Positions 19,954 to 29,644 of a stretch of 64,000 nt of DNA are shown here, piece after piece. The notes below the pieces were generated by a model. The model was not told the DNA's origin. It saw only the letters and a program-made list of their open reading frames with translations, and did no database searches. This DNA is from Kangiella taiwanensis (GTDB lineage: Bacteria > Pseudomonadota > Gammaproteobacteria > Enterobacterales > Kangiellaceae), in contig NZ_JAHCLT010000003.1 in assembly GCF_020005165.1 (NCBI RefSeq), positions 124,001-188,000 of the forward strand, given 5' to 3'. Made by a program: the position numbers and the translations under genes. Positions within the stretch are counted from its first letter, which is position 1. Each line of letters opens with the position of its first letter.

Positions 19954-21195
19954 TTACTGAGTAGCCTCAACAACTCCAGCTAGTAAACCTCCGGCAAGCC
20001 ATATAATTGCAAATACGACCAGAAATGACATTACCTTATCAATTAGTGACTTCTTCTTTTGTTTCTGCTCCTGATCATTGTTTTTGTCATGACTCTCCTT
20101 GTTCGATCTATGCCATAGCCAGAATAAACCTAGATTAATGGTAAGGAATATTCCATTGAGTATTGATTGATAATTGAGTTTAAAAAACTCTCTATCACCC
20201 GGGGGAACGGTAGCTTTAAAGTCTGGCAGTAACCCCAAAAATGCTAGGACATAATGCATAACGAGAGCAGATACGGTAATGGCAATGAGCATCAAAATGA
20301 GAATATAGAGTGCCATTTTCCAGCCATAGTACTTTGCATTGATACGCAGTACTGGCAGCACCACAAGGTCGGAAAATATGAACGCCATGACTGCTGCGAA
20401 TGTTACACCCTGTCCAAACAGTACGGCGGCAAGGGGGATGTTACCCATAGAGCCTATAAAAGTAAAAAAAGCAGCCAGCGGAGCTACCAAGGTTTGCAGC
20501 AACACTGAACCAAAATCTAGATCCGCGTTACCACCAGAACCAACAAACAATGCTTGAAAGAAGCTGCTAGGAACCATTGCAGATATAACGCCTGCTACCG
20601 TGAAGCCGATTAAAACATCACGCCATACCATTCGCCACTCCATGACATAGTTTTTACCTATACTCTGCCAACTACGATAACTTGTCAGTTTCTGTTTCCA
20701 GTTTTGACTATTATTTTCAGACTGTTCGGCATTGCCTTGTTGATGCTCACGTGCTTGTGCTTCTAGCCGTTTAGGACGTGTTATTCTAATAAGCAGCCAG
20801 GTTACTAGAATCAGTAACAGCCCCCCTACATATTCACCCACAACAAATTGCCAGCCTAGAAAAATAGCGATTACCATCCCTAATTCAATGACAAGGTTGG
20901 TCGAAGCCAAAAGGAAAGCCAGTGAAGGAGCAAGGCCAGCGCCTTTATTAAAGATGGTTCGAGTAGTCGAAAGCGCGGAAAAACTGCATGAACTGGATAT
21001 AAAACCGAAGAAGGTTCCTAGAAACATACTGCGTGGGCCGTCTTCTCCCATCGCCTTTTGCATCCGCTCTCGGGTGATTAGCACTTGAATTAAACTGCTG
21101 ACTAGGTAGCCAAGGATAAATGCCCAAAGCGCCATCCAGAAGAAGCCCAGACTGGTCACTACTGCTTCATTCCAAGTATCTAGAAACTCTTGCAT
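19954..21195 (-). CDS. DUF318/ArsP-like permease
   Basis: A 413-residue inner-membrane protein of the UPF0718 permease family. It has two clusters of helices: residues 10-140, with the FGFISSSCSFSALSTTRTIFNKGAG segment, and residues 190-330, with FFTFIGSMGNIPLAAVLFGQGV. A polar, glutamine-rich cytoplasmic loop lies between them, and a further hydrophobic segment is at the C-terminus. ArsP members export trivalent organoarsenicals; others are uncharacterised. Its place among Hg and Zn/Cd genes and before a BASS transporter suggests metalloid or organometal export (inference). Confidence 0.8.
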   Translation of the reverse strand: MQEFLDTWNEAVVTSLGFFWMALWAFILGYLVSSLIQVLITRERMQKAMGEDGPRSMFLGTFFGFISSSCSFSALSTTRTIFNKGAGLAPSLAFLLASTNLVIELGMVIAIFLGWQFVVGEYVGGLLLILVTWLLIRITRPKRLEAQAREHQQGNAEQSENNSQNWKQKLTSYRSWQSIGKNYVMEWRMVWRDVLIGFTVAGVISAMVPSSFFQALFVGSGGNADLDFGSVLLQTLVAPLAAFFTFIGSMGNIPLAAVLFGQGVTFAAVMAFIFSDLVVLPVLRINAKYYGWKMALYILILMLIAITVSALVMHYVLAFLGLLPDFKATVPPGDREFFKLNYQSILNGIFLTINLGLFWLWHRSNKESHDKNNDQEQKQKKKSLIDKVMSFLVVFAIIWLAGGLLAGVVEATQ

Positions 21196-21369
21196 TATTC
21201 AGCTACCTCATTAATTCTAAAAGCAATAAACTAACCCTAATAACATCGTATATATTGAGCCAGTTAAGTCCAGCCCCCTCCCCTTTGTAACCGTATCAGG
21301 GATATTAGAATTCTAACCTCTTTGAAATGGTCACAATTAGTCCGAATTTATTAAGTCTTACTCTCCGAA

Positions 21370-22257
21370 TTACAAAGCTTGGGGCTCATCGCGGCATTCC
21401 TCATTACTCATTTCAAGCTCAATGGTCGTATGTTCTAAATTAAACTCACTCAATCGTTCTGCTATGGACTTTTTTAACTCCAGTTGTTGTTGAATAGACA
21501 GTGCCTCTTGTAAAGCTAGATGAGCAGTAAGTACATGATGCTCTCCATCTAAAGACCACAAGTGCAGGTGATGGATACTGTCCACTTCTTCAAGTTCTAT
21601 TAAGGTCTTATAAACTGACTTTGACAGTTCTTTGTCAGGGATTGCCTGTAAAAATAACCTTATAGTGTGCCAAAGGTTTTTAGCAACATTAATTAAAATA
21701 TAGAGAGTGAAAAGAATCGACAAAGCTGGGTCAAGAATGGGCCAGTCAACAAAAAGAAGTACGATGGAAACGATTAAAACTGCAACCCAACCCAGTACAT
21801 CTTCCAATAAATGCCAGTTGAGTATACGCTCATTAAGAGTTTTGCCTTTACTTAATTTATAAGCCGCAAACCCATTAACTAGCACTCCAAAAACGGCTAA
21901 GGCGATCATGCCCTCAACCATAGGCATTTCTGGTTGCAGAAGTTTAGGAATAGCTTCTGTCAGAACCCATGCAGAGCCAATAATCAGAACTAGGCCATTA
22001 ATAAGAGCTCCAAGCAGTGATAATCGGCGGTAACCATAGGTAAACTCTGAGTTTGAACCTTTCTCACTAACTTTACTAAGAAACCAAGCAAATCCAATGG
22101 ATAAACTGTCGCCAAGATCATGGACTGCATCGGCCATGATGGCGGTACTATTGGTTAAGATGCCTCCTATAAACTCGATAATGGTAAAGGTGACATTCAG
22201 AAAAAATGCCCATCCTATACGATTATTTGAACCTTGAGAATGTGAATGATCATGCAT
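21370..22257 (-). CDS. Cation diffusion facilitator, CzcD/ZitB type
   Basis: A 295-residue CDF transporter that exports Zn(II), probably also Cd/Co, in exchange for protons. Six membrane segments are visible. The metal site has the Zn-type pattern HDLGD (TM2, in MADAVHDLGDSLSIG) and HLLED (TM5). The N-terminus is histidine-bearing (HDHSHS), and the cytoplasmic C-terminal domain contains SIHHLHLWSLDGEHHVLTAHL, typical of ZitB/CzcD. It lies 34 bp after another CDF gene and probably shares its CadR-type promoter. Confidence 0.92.
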   Translation of the reverse strand: MHDHSHSQGSNNRIGWAFFLNVTFTIIEFIGGILTNSTAIMADAVHDLGDSLSIGFAWFLSKVSEKGSNSEFTYGYRRLSLLGALINGLVLIIGSAWVLTEAIPKLLQPEMPMVEGMIALAVFGVLVNGFAAYKLSKGKTLNERILNWHLLEDVLGWVAVLIVSIVLLFVDWPILDPALSILFTLYILINVAKNLWHTIRLFLQAIPDKELSKSVYKTLIELEEVDSIHHLHLWSLDGEHHVLTAHLALQEALSIQQQLELKKSIAERLSEFNLEHTTIELEMSNEECRDEPQAL

Positions 22258-22291
22258 ATAACGTTACCTCTTGCGGGGCTCTATCCCTTCT

Positions 22292-23194
22292 TTAGGATTT
22301 AATCTTCAATATACGAAAACCACCTGTTAAAACAATTAAGCCAATGATAAAGCCAATGATTAAGTCTGGGTATTGCGACCCCGTCCATGCTACCAACCCC
22401 CCAGCAACAATAACACCAAGGTTGGCGATGACATCGTTAGCAGAAAAAATCCAGCTTGCTCTCATGTGAGCGCCGCCATTTCGCTTTTTGGCAATTAAGA
22501 TTAAGCACCAGACATTTGCTACCAAGGCAATTAAGCCAAACACCATCATAAGGTTTGACTCAGGCTCACTCCCTTGAACCAGTCTCCTCACAACTTCTGT
22601 TAATACACCCAGAGCTAATAAAATCTGTAACCATCCTGATATATGCGCTGCACGGAGTTTTTTTCGGACGCCATGTCCAACGGCGTATAGTGCCACCCCA
22701 TACACTGCTGCATCGGCAAACATATCCAATGAATCAGCTATCAATCCGGTCGATTGTGCCCACCAGCCGATAACAAGTTCTGTAATAAACATCACTGCAT
22801 TAATAGCTAATAGCATTTTAAGTATCCCAGCTTCCTCTGCTTCTTCATTTTGTGCCGTCAACCTTGCTTTATGGATAATCTCGCTGTCCACAGCGTTGGT
22901 TGATTCCAATCTAGCCCCAAGTCCAAGAGACGTTATCCGGTCTTCTACCATGTCCCTGAGTTCAAGGTGATGAAACACTCTAACTATGCGTTTAGGTGTA
23001 TCAAACTCGAGGATTACACTTGGCTCAAGACTGTCCAGTGCCATTCGGATCATGCCTTCCTCTGATGGGCAGTCCATTTTAGGAACGTGGTATTCGCTTA
23101 CATGTGCCCCTTCAAATGACTTATCGTCGTTAGTAATATCTTGTGTTTTATCTGTAGCACCGGCTTTGCAGTCACGGTTACATTTCTGGCTCAT
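22292..23194 (-). CDS. CDF-type cation transporter with degenerate N-terminal HMA-like domain
   Basis: A 300-residue protein. Residues 1-30 are hydrophilic with CNRDC. Residues 34-100 form an HMA-like fold (VPKMDCPSEEGMIRMALDSL) in which the usual CxxC is reduced to one cysteine. After this come CDF membrane helices with DSLDMFAD (D-x3-D, TM2) and SANDVIANLG (TM5). It lacks the long cytoplasmic C-terminal domain of CzcD, as in the short 'cation transporter' subgroup. A MerR-type promoter lies directly upstream, divergent from cadR. Likely a Zn/Cd/Pb-related exporter. Confidence 0.85.
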   Translation of the reverse strand: MSQKCNRDCKAGATDKTQDITNDDKSFEGAHVSEYHVPKMDCPSEEGMIRMALDSLEPSVILEFDTPKRIVRVFHHLELRDMVEDRITSLGLGARLESTNAVDSEIIHKARLTAQNEEAEEAGILKMLLAINAVMFITELVIGWWAQSTGLIADSLDMFADAAVYGVALYAVGHGVRKKLRAAHISGWLQILLALGVLTEVVRRLVQGSEPESNLMMVFGLIALVANVWCLILIAKKRNGGAHMRASWIFSANDVIANLGVIVAGGLVAWTGSQYPDLIIGFIIGLIVLTGGFRILKIKS

Positions 23195-23223
23195 AGGTAT
23201 ACCTTGTATTAATGGACACCAGT

Positions 23224-23254
23224 AGTTTAAACTCTCTAGTCACTATAGAGTCAA
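23224..23254 (-). promoter_or_regulatory. CadR/ZntR-type operator-promoter for the two CDF genes
   Basis: Read leftward: -35 TTGACT (23254-23249), 19-bp spacer, -10 TAAACT (23229-23224). Between and partly over the boxes is the dyad ACTCTATAGTGACTAGAGAGT minus strand (23251-23231), with 9-bp arms and one mismatch. This is the MerR-family layout and resembles ZntR/CadR sites. It is 30 bp upstream of the first CDF gene and just before cadR on the other strand. Confidence 0.88.
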
Positions 23255-23269
23255 GTGCGAAACTCAGAT

Positions 23270-23677
23270 ATGAAAATTGGTGAACTTTCAACATTAACCG
23301 GGTGTTCGGTTCAAACGATACGTTATTATGAAAAAGAACACCTTCTTCCAAAAACTCAGCGGAGTGAGGGCAACTTCAGGCTGTACGATGATGCATCAGT
23401 CGAACATTTATTGTTTATTAAGCGTTGTAGAAGCCTTGATCTTAGTTTATCTGAGATCCGGCAGTTATTAGAGTTAAGGTACTCGCCTAATGCTCCCTGC
23501 GATGAAGTCAGCCATATGCTTTCGTCCCATATTAATCATGTCCGGGCACGGATTGAAGAATTAATCAATCTGGAAGATCAACTGGCTTCACTTCTACACA
23601 GCTGTCCTAGTCAGGGAACTGTGAAAAAATGCGAAATCCTGAAAAATTTAACCGCGACGCAAAAAATCATGAGTTAA
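23270..23677 (+). CDS. cadR: CadR/PbrR-type MerR-family regulator
   Basis: A 135-residue metal-responsive regulator, divergent from the CDF genes. The winged helix is ELSTLTGCSVQTIRYYEKEHLL. Metal-site cysteines C77, C112 and C121 have the 35/9 spacing of this group; CadR/PbrR proteins use them for Cd, Pb or Zn. ATG 23270 is preferred to an upstream in-frame GTG at 23255, which would overlap the operator. Confidence 0.9.
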   Translation: MKIGELSTLTGCSVQTIRYYEKEHLLPKTQRSEGNFRLYDDASVEHLLFIKRCRSLDLSLSEIRQLLELRYSPNAPCDEVSHMLSSHINHVRARIEELINLEDQLASLLHSCPSQGTVKKCEILKNLTATQKIMS

Positions 23678-23720
23678 TAGCACTTTTTAACGCGGTAGAT
23701 CCTATTCCAATATAGAAAGT

Positions 23721-23745
23721 TGCCGGCTCCTAAGGGGAACCGGCA
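23721..23745. terminator. Hairpin between convergent cadR and czcA
   Basis: TGCCGG / CCGGCA arms, with further CTCC/GGGGA pairing, form a GC-rich hairpin in the 77-bp gap between the two stops. There is no T run, so it may be a simple barrier or a factor-dependent terminator. Confidence 0.4.
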
Positions 23746-23754
23746 GACAGTTAG

Positions 23755-26700
23755 TTAAGTCGTTAGTGTTTTTTCCTTCAGTTTACCTTTTGAAAACCAG
23801 GCAAACAAAACGGGTAGAACAAACAGGGTTAAAAATGTGGCTGTTATCAACCCGCCTACGATAACGCTGGCTAGTGGCTTTTGTATTTCTGCGCCAACGC
23901 CATTTGATAACAACATTGGTATTAAGCCTAACGCAGAAGTCACCGCTGTCATTAATACTGGTCTAAGCCTGGATACAGCACCATCAAATACGGCTTCGCT
24001 AACAGGTAAGCCATCCTTGATACGCTGATTGATACTTTCAACCATTACTACGCCGTTAAGTACCGCAACGCCAAACAGAGTAATGAATCCGACAGAACTG
24101 GGTACCGATAAATACTGTCCTGAAATCCAGAGTGAAAATACCCCGCCAATAACGGCCAGTGGTACATTTACTAGAATCAGCATAGCCTGACCGATAGATG
24201 CAAAGGCAAAATAAAGCAACAAGGCGATAAGCGCCAGCGATAATGGCACAACCAACGACAAACGTTTTTGTGCTCGCTGTTGATTCTCGAATTGTCCGCC
24301 TATGTCCACGGAATAACCCGTCGGCAAATCAACCTGCTCAGCAATGGCTGTACGAATGTCTGCAACCACACTGCCCATATCACGTCCCTGCACATTGGCC
24401 TGAACGACTACTCTGCGCTGAACATCGTCTCGGCGTACCTGCGGTGGGCCGGAAGCAATATTCACAGAGGCCACATCGCCGAGGCGAACCCAGGCTCCTG
24501 AAGGTGCCTGCAAACGAAGGTCAGCGATAGTGTCACGATCTTGACGAAAGCGTTCATCCAGTCGAACATAAATATCATAGCGTTCGTTACCATTGATGAT
24601 TTGTCCAGAGCTGGCGCCGCCAAGTCCATCACGCACCACTTCCATGACATCCGCCACGTCGAGCCCATAACGAGATAGAGCTCGGCGATTAGGCTTCACA
24701 ACCAATTGAGCTTCACCGACAATTTGCTCCATGGCAACATCGCGAGCGCCCTCGACTTCTTTAACTACAGCCTCTATTGCCTGTCCCTTTTTAGCCAACA
24801 CATCAAGTTCTTTGCCAAAGAGTTTAATCGCCAGTTGTGCTTTAACCCCCGACAGCAGCTCGTCCACACGGGTCGCAATCGGTTGTGAGAAATTGAACAG
24901 TAAGCCTGGATGTTGCTCGAGTTTTTGCTCCATCAGTGATTGAAGTTCATAACGATTATCAGCGCTGCTCCATTCCGCCACAGGCCTAAGACCAATATAT
25001 ATCTCGATATTGTTCACTGGTTCAGGATCACCGCCAATTTCGGCACGCCCAATACGTGACAGCGCATAAGTGACTTCGGGGAACTCCATCAGCATCGCTT
25101 CAAGCTTAGGCGCTACTTCGAGCGCAGTATCTAGGCTGGAGGAAGGAGCTAGCGTTACCCTTAGGTTAACCGTTCCTTCTTCTAGCTCAGGCACAAACTC
25201 GGTACCCAGGCGCGGTATAACCAGTGCCGTAGCAATCACCATCACCACAGAAATACCCACCACGATTTTTCTGTGGTTCATGGCCCACGACAAGCCCTTG
25301 CGATAGAGTCTATCAAGTGGTTTCAAGACGAAACTTTCCCGTGGTCGTATCCCTTTGCGAAACAAATAGGTGGCCAAAGCTGGGACTATGATTAAAGCTA
25401 CAATCACTGCAGACAACATAGACAGCATGATACTGATAGCCATCGGCTGGAATAGTTTGGCTTCGACCCCTTCAAAACTGAATAGCGGCATGAACACAAC
25501 TAAAATAATTGCTGTAGCAAAAAATATGGGTCTTGCTACCTCTCTTCCAGCCTCTTGTAAGCGTAAGGGAATGCCATGATTATCATGGGAAGCATCAACA
25601 GGATCGGAAGTGTTGTCCCGAATCATTACCTGTCTATCTTTATCATGGGTGGCATCGGGATGGGTCAAATGTTTGAACATGTTTTCGACCATCACTACGG
25701 AACCATCCACGAGCATACCAATGGCTACAGCAATCCCCCCCAGCGACATTAAATTCGCCGAAATACCGAACCACGCCATCACCATCAAGGCAATACCGAT
25801 GGAAATTGGGATTGAAATCAGCACTAGTAATGTGGCACGCAAGTTCATTAGGAACAGCGCCAAAATAACGACAATGAAGACAAACGCCAGTAATAGAGCA
25901 TTGACAACAGTATCAACCGCTTGCGTCACCAGGTCAGCCTGATCGTAATAAGGCTCAAACTTAACTCCTTCCGGTAACGCCTGATTAATACGTTCGACAC
26001 GGGCATTAACCCCATCAATGGTGCTTTTAGTATTGGCTCCTAAACGTTTTAATACAATACCAGAGACGACTTCCCCCAGTTCCTCAACCTTTCCATCAGG
26101 GGTTCTGCGTGTCATGGTCACTGCCCCTTGGCGGATTTCACTCCCCAGACTCACTTTGGCCACATTAGATACTGTGATAGTAGTGCCATCGACTGTTTTC
26201 AGGGGGACTTGGCGGAGCTGTTCCAGCCCTTGCTTGCCATGATCGAGCCAGCCGGTACCTCGGATCACTAATTGCTCCTGGCCACGATTCATATACCAAC
26301 CTCCAACATTGGTATTGTTTCGCTCCAGAGCCGCCATGATGTCGTTCTGCGTTAGACCGTAAGATAATAGCTTTGACGGATTCAAATCGACCTGATACTG
26401 ACGCACCTCGCCGCCGAAGGACAGCACATCGGTCACGCCTTCGGCTGGGATAAGCAATAATTTTACCACCCAGTCATTTAAGCTGCGTAGCTCCATTGCA
26501 TCGAAGCCCGATCCGGATTCGGCAACCAGTAAATACTGATAGACCTGCCCCAGCCCCGAAGTATTTGGGCCCATTTCTGGTGTACCAACGCCTTCAGGAA
26601 TCAGCTCTTTAGCAGCTTGAAGTCGCTCGAATACCAGTTGTCGGGCAAAATAAATATCGGTTCCTTCTTTGAAAACCACGGTGACGCCAGACAAGCCAGT

Positions 26701-26961
26701 CTTTGAGATAGACCTTACTTCTTCTACGTCAGGCAAGGCGTACATCACTGCTTCAATCGGGTAGGTTATCAGCTGCTCAACTTCTTCAGCAGCCAAGCCA
26801 GGAGCTTCGGTGTTGACCGAGACCTGAACGTTGGTAACATCTGGAAATGCATCAAGATTCAGCCTTGGAATAATAAAAAAGGCACTGACCGTTAGAGTAA
26901 TAAGCGCAATCGCAACCAGCAAACGGTTAGTGACCGCCCAATCGACAATTCGATTAAACAT
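23755..26961 (-). CDS. czcA: Heavy-metal RND efflux pump, CzcA type
   Basis: A 1068-residue inner-membrane RND transporter of the HME class. It pumps divalent cations from periplasm or cytoplasm through the CzcB/CzcC channel using proton flow. The N-terminus is typical (LNLDAFPDVTNVQVSVNTEAPGL), and the TM4 proton-relay segment is AVAIGMLVDGSVVMVEN. Two periplasmic porter regions and the second membrane half are complete. A hydrophilic insertion of about 40 residues (PDATHDKDRQ to NHGIPLRLQ) follows TM4 and contains several His/Asp residues. Good AAGGAG site. Third gene of czcCBA. Confidence 0.93.
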   Translation of the reverse strand: MFNRIVDWAVTNRLLVAIALITLTVSAFFIIPRLNLDAFPDVTNVQVSVNTEAPGLAAEEVEQLITYPIEAVMYALPDVEEVRSISKTGLSGVTVVFKEGTDIYFARQLVFERLQAAKELIPEGVGTPEMGPNTSGLGQVYQYLLVAESGSGFDAMELRSLNDWVVKLLLIPAEGVTDVLSFGGEVRQYQVDLNPSKLLSYGLTQNDIMAALERNNTNVGGWYMNRGQEQLVIRGTGWLDHGKQGLEQLRQVPLKTVDGTTITVSNVAKVSLGSEIRQGAVTMTRRTPDGKVEELGEVVSGIVLKRLGANTKSTIDGVNARVERINQALPEGVKFEPYYDQADLVTQAVDTVVNALLLAFVFIVVILALFLMNLRATLLVLISIPISIGIALMVMAWFGISANLMSLGGIAVAIGMLVDGSVVMVENMFKHLTHPDATHDKDRQVMIRDNTSDPVDASHDNHGIPLRLQEAGREVARPIFFATAIILVVFMPLFSFEGVEAKLFQPMAISIMLSMLSAVIVALIIVPALATYLFRKGIRPRESFVLKPLDRLYRKGLSWAMNHRKIVVGISVVMVIATALVIPRLGTEFVPELEEGTVNLRVTLAPSSSLDTALEVAPKLEAMLMEFPEVTYALSRIGRAEIGGDPEPVNNIEIYIGLRPVAEWSSADNRYELQSLMEQKLEQHPGLLFNFSQPIATRVDELLSGVKAQLAIKLFGKELDVLAKKGQAIEAVVKEVEGARDVAMEQIVGEAQLVVKPNRRALSRYGLDVADVMEVVRDGLGGASSGQIINGNERYDIYVRLDERFRQDRDTIADLRLQAPSGAWVRLGDVASVNIASGPPQVRRDDVQRRVVVQANVQGRDMGSVVADIRTAIAEQVDLPTGYSVDIGGQFENQQRAQKRLSLVVPLSLALIALLLYFAFASIGQAMLILVNVPLAVIGGVFSLWISGQYLSVPSSVGFITLFGVAVLNGVVMVESINQRIKDGLPVSEAVFDGAVSRLRPVLMTAVTSALGLIPMLLSNGVGAEIQKPLASVIVGGLITATFLTLFVLPVLFAWFSKGKLKEKTLTT

Positions 26962-26977
26962 AGAGTCTCCTTAATGC

Positions 26978-28288
26978 TTAGTGGTTATGGGGATCAAAAC
27001 CGCCTTTGGCGATTTGTGATGCAACAAAAAAGGCACCATTGGTAACAATACGCACACCTGGCTCAATGCCTGTGATTTCACGTAATGCCCCCAGCGCACG
27101 TCCCAGTTCTACCTCTACTGGACGGTATTTACCGGAACTCACTTCGACATAAACTGCCCAGTCGCCATCGGGGTTACGCATCAGAGCGGATTCCTGAACT
27201 GCCAATACAGGTTTTTCAGTACGGAAGCGAAAAAAGACCTCAGCGAACTGGCCTGGATGCAATTTATGCTCCCGGTTATTCACCAACAGGCGTACCGTTC
27301 GAGTACGAGTCACAGGATCGATGGTGTGCGCCTCCTGTGACACTTTGCCCTGAACACGTAAATCACCGGCAACAATGTCCGCTAATGTTCCAACGGGAAG
27401 TGACAGTGAACGATCTGCGGGCAGATGAGCCTCTACCCAAAGTTGTTTCTCATTGGCCAGTTTAATCAGAGGAGTACCAGATTCGACCCTTTGCCCCTGC
27501 TCGAAGTCGTCAGATAGCACAGAACCATCCGTTTCGGCACGTAGGGTGTATTGTCCCAATGCTTTAATATCTTGTGATGCCAGAGACTTCAAATCTGATT
27601 CAATTAACCCATAGGCCTGTAAGGTCGCACGAGCCGCTTCCCAGCTGGCTTTGGCACGGATATATCGTTGTTCTCCAACGGTTTTGCGGCCAAGCTCCCG
27701 GACTCGTTGCCACTCAGGCCAAGCGGTACGATAGTCTGCCTGTGCTTGCGCGACACTCTCGCTGAACAGGGTAACCAGTGGCTGCCCTTGCTTGACGTGG
27801 TCGCCTAGCGCAACATGACGGCGCAATACTACTGACGGTACTCTCGGAGATACTTGGTAACTGGTGTAACCATTGGATAGGATCTCACCCGGTGCGTAAA
27901 ATTCAAAATTTACCTTCTTTGCAGTAAGGGTGCCAACTTGGATATCAGCAAGTGTCATTTGAGAAGTGCTCAGTGACGCAGAATTAGCGGTTTCTCCATG
28001 GCCGCGTTCATCTTCCTTGCCATCGCCCTCACTATGTTCATCATCATGGCCTTCACTGTCGGAGCTGCCGTTAGGGTGATTTTCCTTATTGGCATGACTT
28101 GCATCTTCATCACCCGCGTTAGGTTCGTGCTCCTGATGGGAAGTGCCTTCCTCTTGTTCGTGAACCTCTGAAGCAGACGTGGTTTTGTCATGCACATGTT
28201 TTGAGCCACTTGTAATTTCGGCATGCGCTGGGTTTACCGTAATAATTCCAGCGCCCAAAATAGCGATCAATATTTTGTTCATATTCAT
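26978..28288 (-). CDS. czcB: Periplasmic adaptor (membrane fusion) protein, CzcB type
   Basis: A 436-residue adaptor joining CzcA to CzcC. After a signal peptide (MNMNKILIAILGAGIITVNPAHA) comes a long His/Glu/Asp-rich stretch (residues 27-105: EHEPNAGDEDASHANKENH and similar) likely to bind metal in the periplasm. Barrel-sandwich/lipoyl (PRVPSVVLRRHVALGDHVKQGQPLVTL), alpha-hairpin and beta-barrel regions follow. It lies 16 bp before czcA and 2 bp after czcC. Confidence 0.92.
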   Translation of the reverse strand: MNMNKILIAILGAGIITVNPAHAEITSGSKHVHDKTTSASEVHEQEEGTSHQEHEPNAGDEDASHANKENHPNGSSDSEGHDDEHSEGDGKEDERGHGETANSASLSTSQMTLADIQVGTLTAKKVNFEFYAPGEILSNGYTSYQVSPRVPSVVLRRHVALGDHVKQGQPLVTLFSESVAQAQADYRTAWPEWQRVRELGRKTVGEQRYIRAKASWEAARATLQAYGLIESDLKSLASQDIKALGQYTLRAETDGSVLSDDFEQGQRVESGTPLIKLANEKQLWVEAHLPADRSLSLPVGTLADIVAGDLRVQGKVSQEAHTIDPVTRTRTVRLLVNNREHKLHPGQFAEVFFRFRTEKPVLAVQESALMRNPDGDWAVYVEVSSGKYRPVEVELGRALGALREITGIEPGVRIVTNGAFFVASQIAKGGFDPHNH

Positions 28289-28290
28289 GT

Positions 28291-29544
28291 TTATTGTCCT
28301 GTTTTCAATTCGTTGCTGGCTTCGCTGTGGGGGGGCACTGCAGGGGTAATTAAACGGCCGGATTGCAACAATACTTCTGTTAGAGCAAGTTGGGTCTGCT
28401 TTTCCAGTGAAATACCGGCCAGTAGGCTCTCTGCACGTTGATTTAATGCTAACAAGTAATCAGTGGTAGACAGATCGCCACTACGCCACTGGCGTTCTAA
28501 CAAGTCAGCACTATTCTCAACTCTGCCACGAGCAAGTTCTAGCCATTGACGATATTGTTGGTCATAACGTTTCCAAGCAGCTTGTGCCGCCTGCCAATCA
28601 AACCGTAGCTTGCGATAAACAGCTAAGAAACGCGCCTCAGCTTCTAGCGCTGCACGGTTAGCCACACGAGTTTCGGCACTATAGTCATTGCGGACATTCA
28701 GGGGGATGGAAAAGGTCAATCCTACTGAGTTTTCTCCCCCATCGCGGCCGGCATTAAGACCAAATGTAGGCTCTGCCTTGGCAGCACGTCGAGTGACTTC
28801 GACTCCTTCCTTGACTGACTTCCAGTGAGCCTGGGCGCTGGCAACGGCTGGATGTTGCAGTAACTCTTGATCATTAATGGATATAGGTTCTTTAGGCCAG
28901 AAGTCTTCTGGAATGCCACCCCGTTCAGGCGTCCACTGTGGTAAAAGTTCGCGCACTTTGTTTTCAGCCTTTTGTAAAGCGACTTCAAGTTCAGCGACCT
29001 GTGCTAGCTGTTTTGACAAGGATAAAAAGGTGAGCTCAGCATCAATACTACCGATATCACCTGCTTTTTGGCGTTTCTCAGCCAGGTTTAGTAGAGCGTT
29101 AAGCTGATCTTTTTGATCCAGAGCAATGGTGGCTGCACGATTACTGGCTTGCCACTCGACCAATGCTGATAATGCTTCGGCGGTTTTTCTCATGAGCCGC
29201 TGACTATACTGTGCTTTAGCTGCTTGTCGGATAAAAGCTGCTTGCTGCTTTTTTGCACCTCGTCTATCCCACCAGTCGACAGTTTGAGAAATACCTACAC
29301 GGTAGTTATTTTCTTCACCGCTTTGCTCTAGTTCAGAGGACAGCTCTGGGTTGTAGAGTGGCTGTTCTGATGCGTCAGCGGTGGCCTTGAAGCCCTGTAA
29401 CTGTTCTCGGGCCGCGATGACATCGGGGTGCTGCTTTACTTGAGATACCAACCAGCGTTGCCAATCGGTTGATTGCGCCTGTGCTGAAGGTATCAATAGA
29501 TACAAAGCAGCACACATCGCATAAGAAACTGACAGTTTCTTCAT
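28291..29544 (-). CDS. czcC: Outer-membrane efflux channel, CzcC type
   Basis: A 417-residue TolC-family outer-membrane factor. The signal peptide (MKKLSVSYAMCAALYLLIPSAQA) is followed by two similar halves of long helices; the VGISQTVDWWDRRGAKK and VGLTFSIPLNVRNDYSAET strands mark the barrel segments, as in CzcC. It is the first gene of czcCBA; czcI lies 100 bp upstream. Confidence 0.9.
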   Translation of the reverse strand: MKKLSVSYAMCAALYLLIPSAQAQSTDWQRWLVSQVKQHPDVIAAREQLQGFKATADASEQPLYNPELSSELEQSGEENNYRVGISQTVDWWDRRGAKKQQAAFIRQAAKAQYSQRLMRKTAEALSALVEWQASNRAATIALDQKDQLNALLNLAEKRQKAGDIGSIDAELTFLSLSKQLAQVAELEVALQKAENKVRELLPQWTPERGGIPEDFWPKEPISINDQELLQHPAVASAQAHWKSVKEGVEVTRRAAKAEPTFGLNAGRDGGENSVGLTFSIPLNVRNDYSAETRVANRAALEAEARFLAVYRKLRFDWQAAQAAWKRYDQQYRQWLELARGRVENSADLLERQWRSGDLSTTDYLLALNQRAESLLAGISLEKQTQLALTEVLLQSGRLITPAVPPHSEASNELKTGQ

Positions 29545-29644
29545 GAAATTTCCTCACAATTATAAATTAAAGTACATCAGGCATAGCGACATAGATACTT
29601 GCACAACGCTATACCTAGGAGTAATAAGTTTATTTGTACTTCAA

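Noticed and set aside
25070-25942. Plus-strand frames inside czcA and other large genes
   Set aside because: They are antisense frames of well-supported minus-strand genes, without motifs or ribosome sites.
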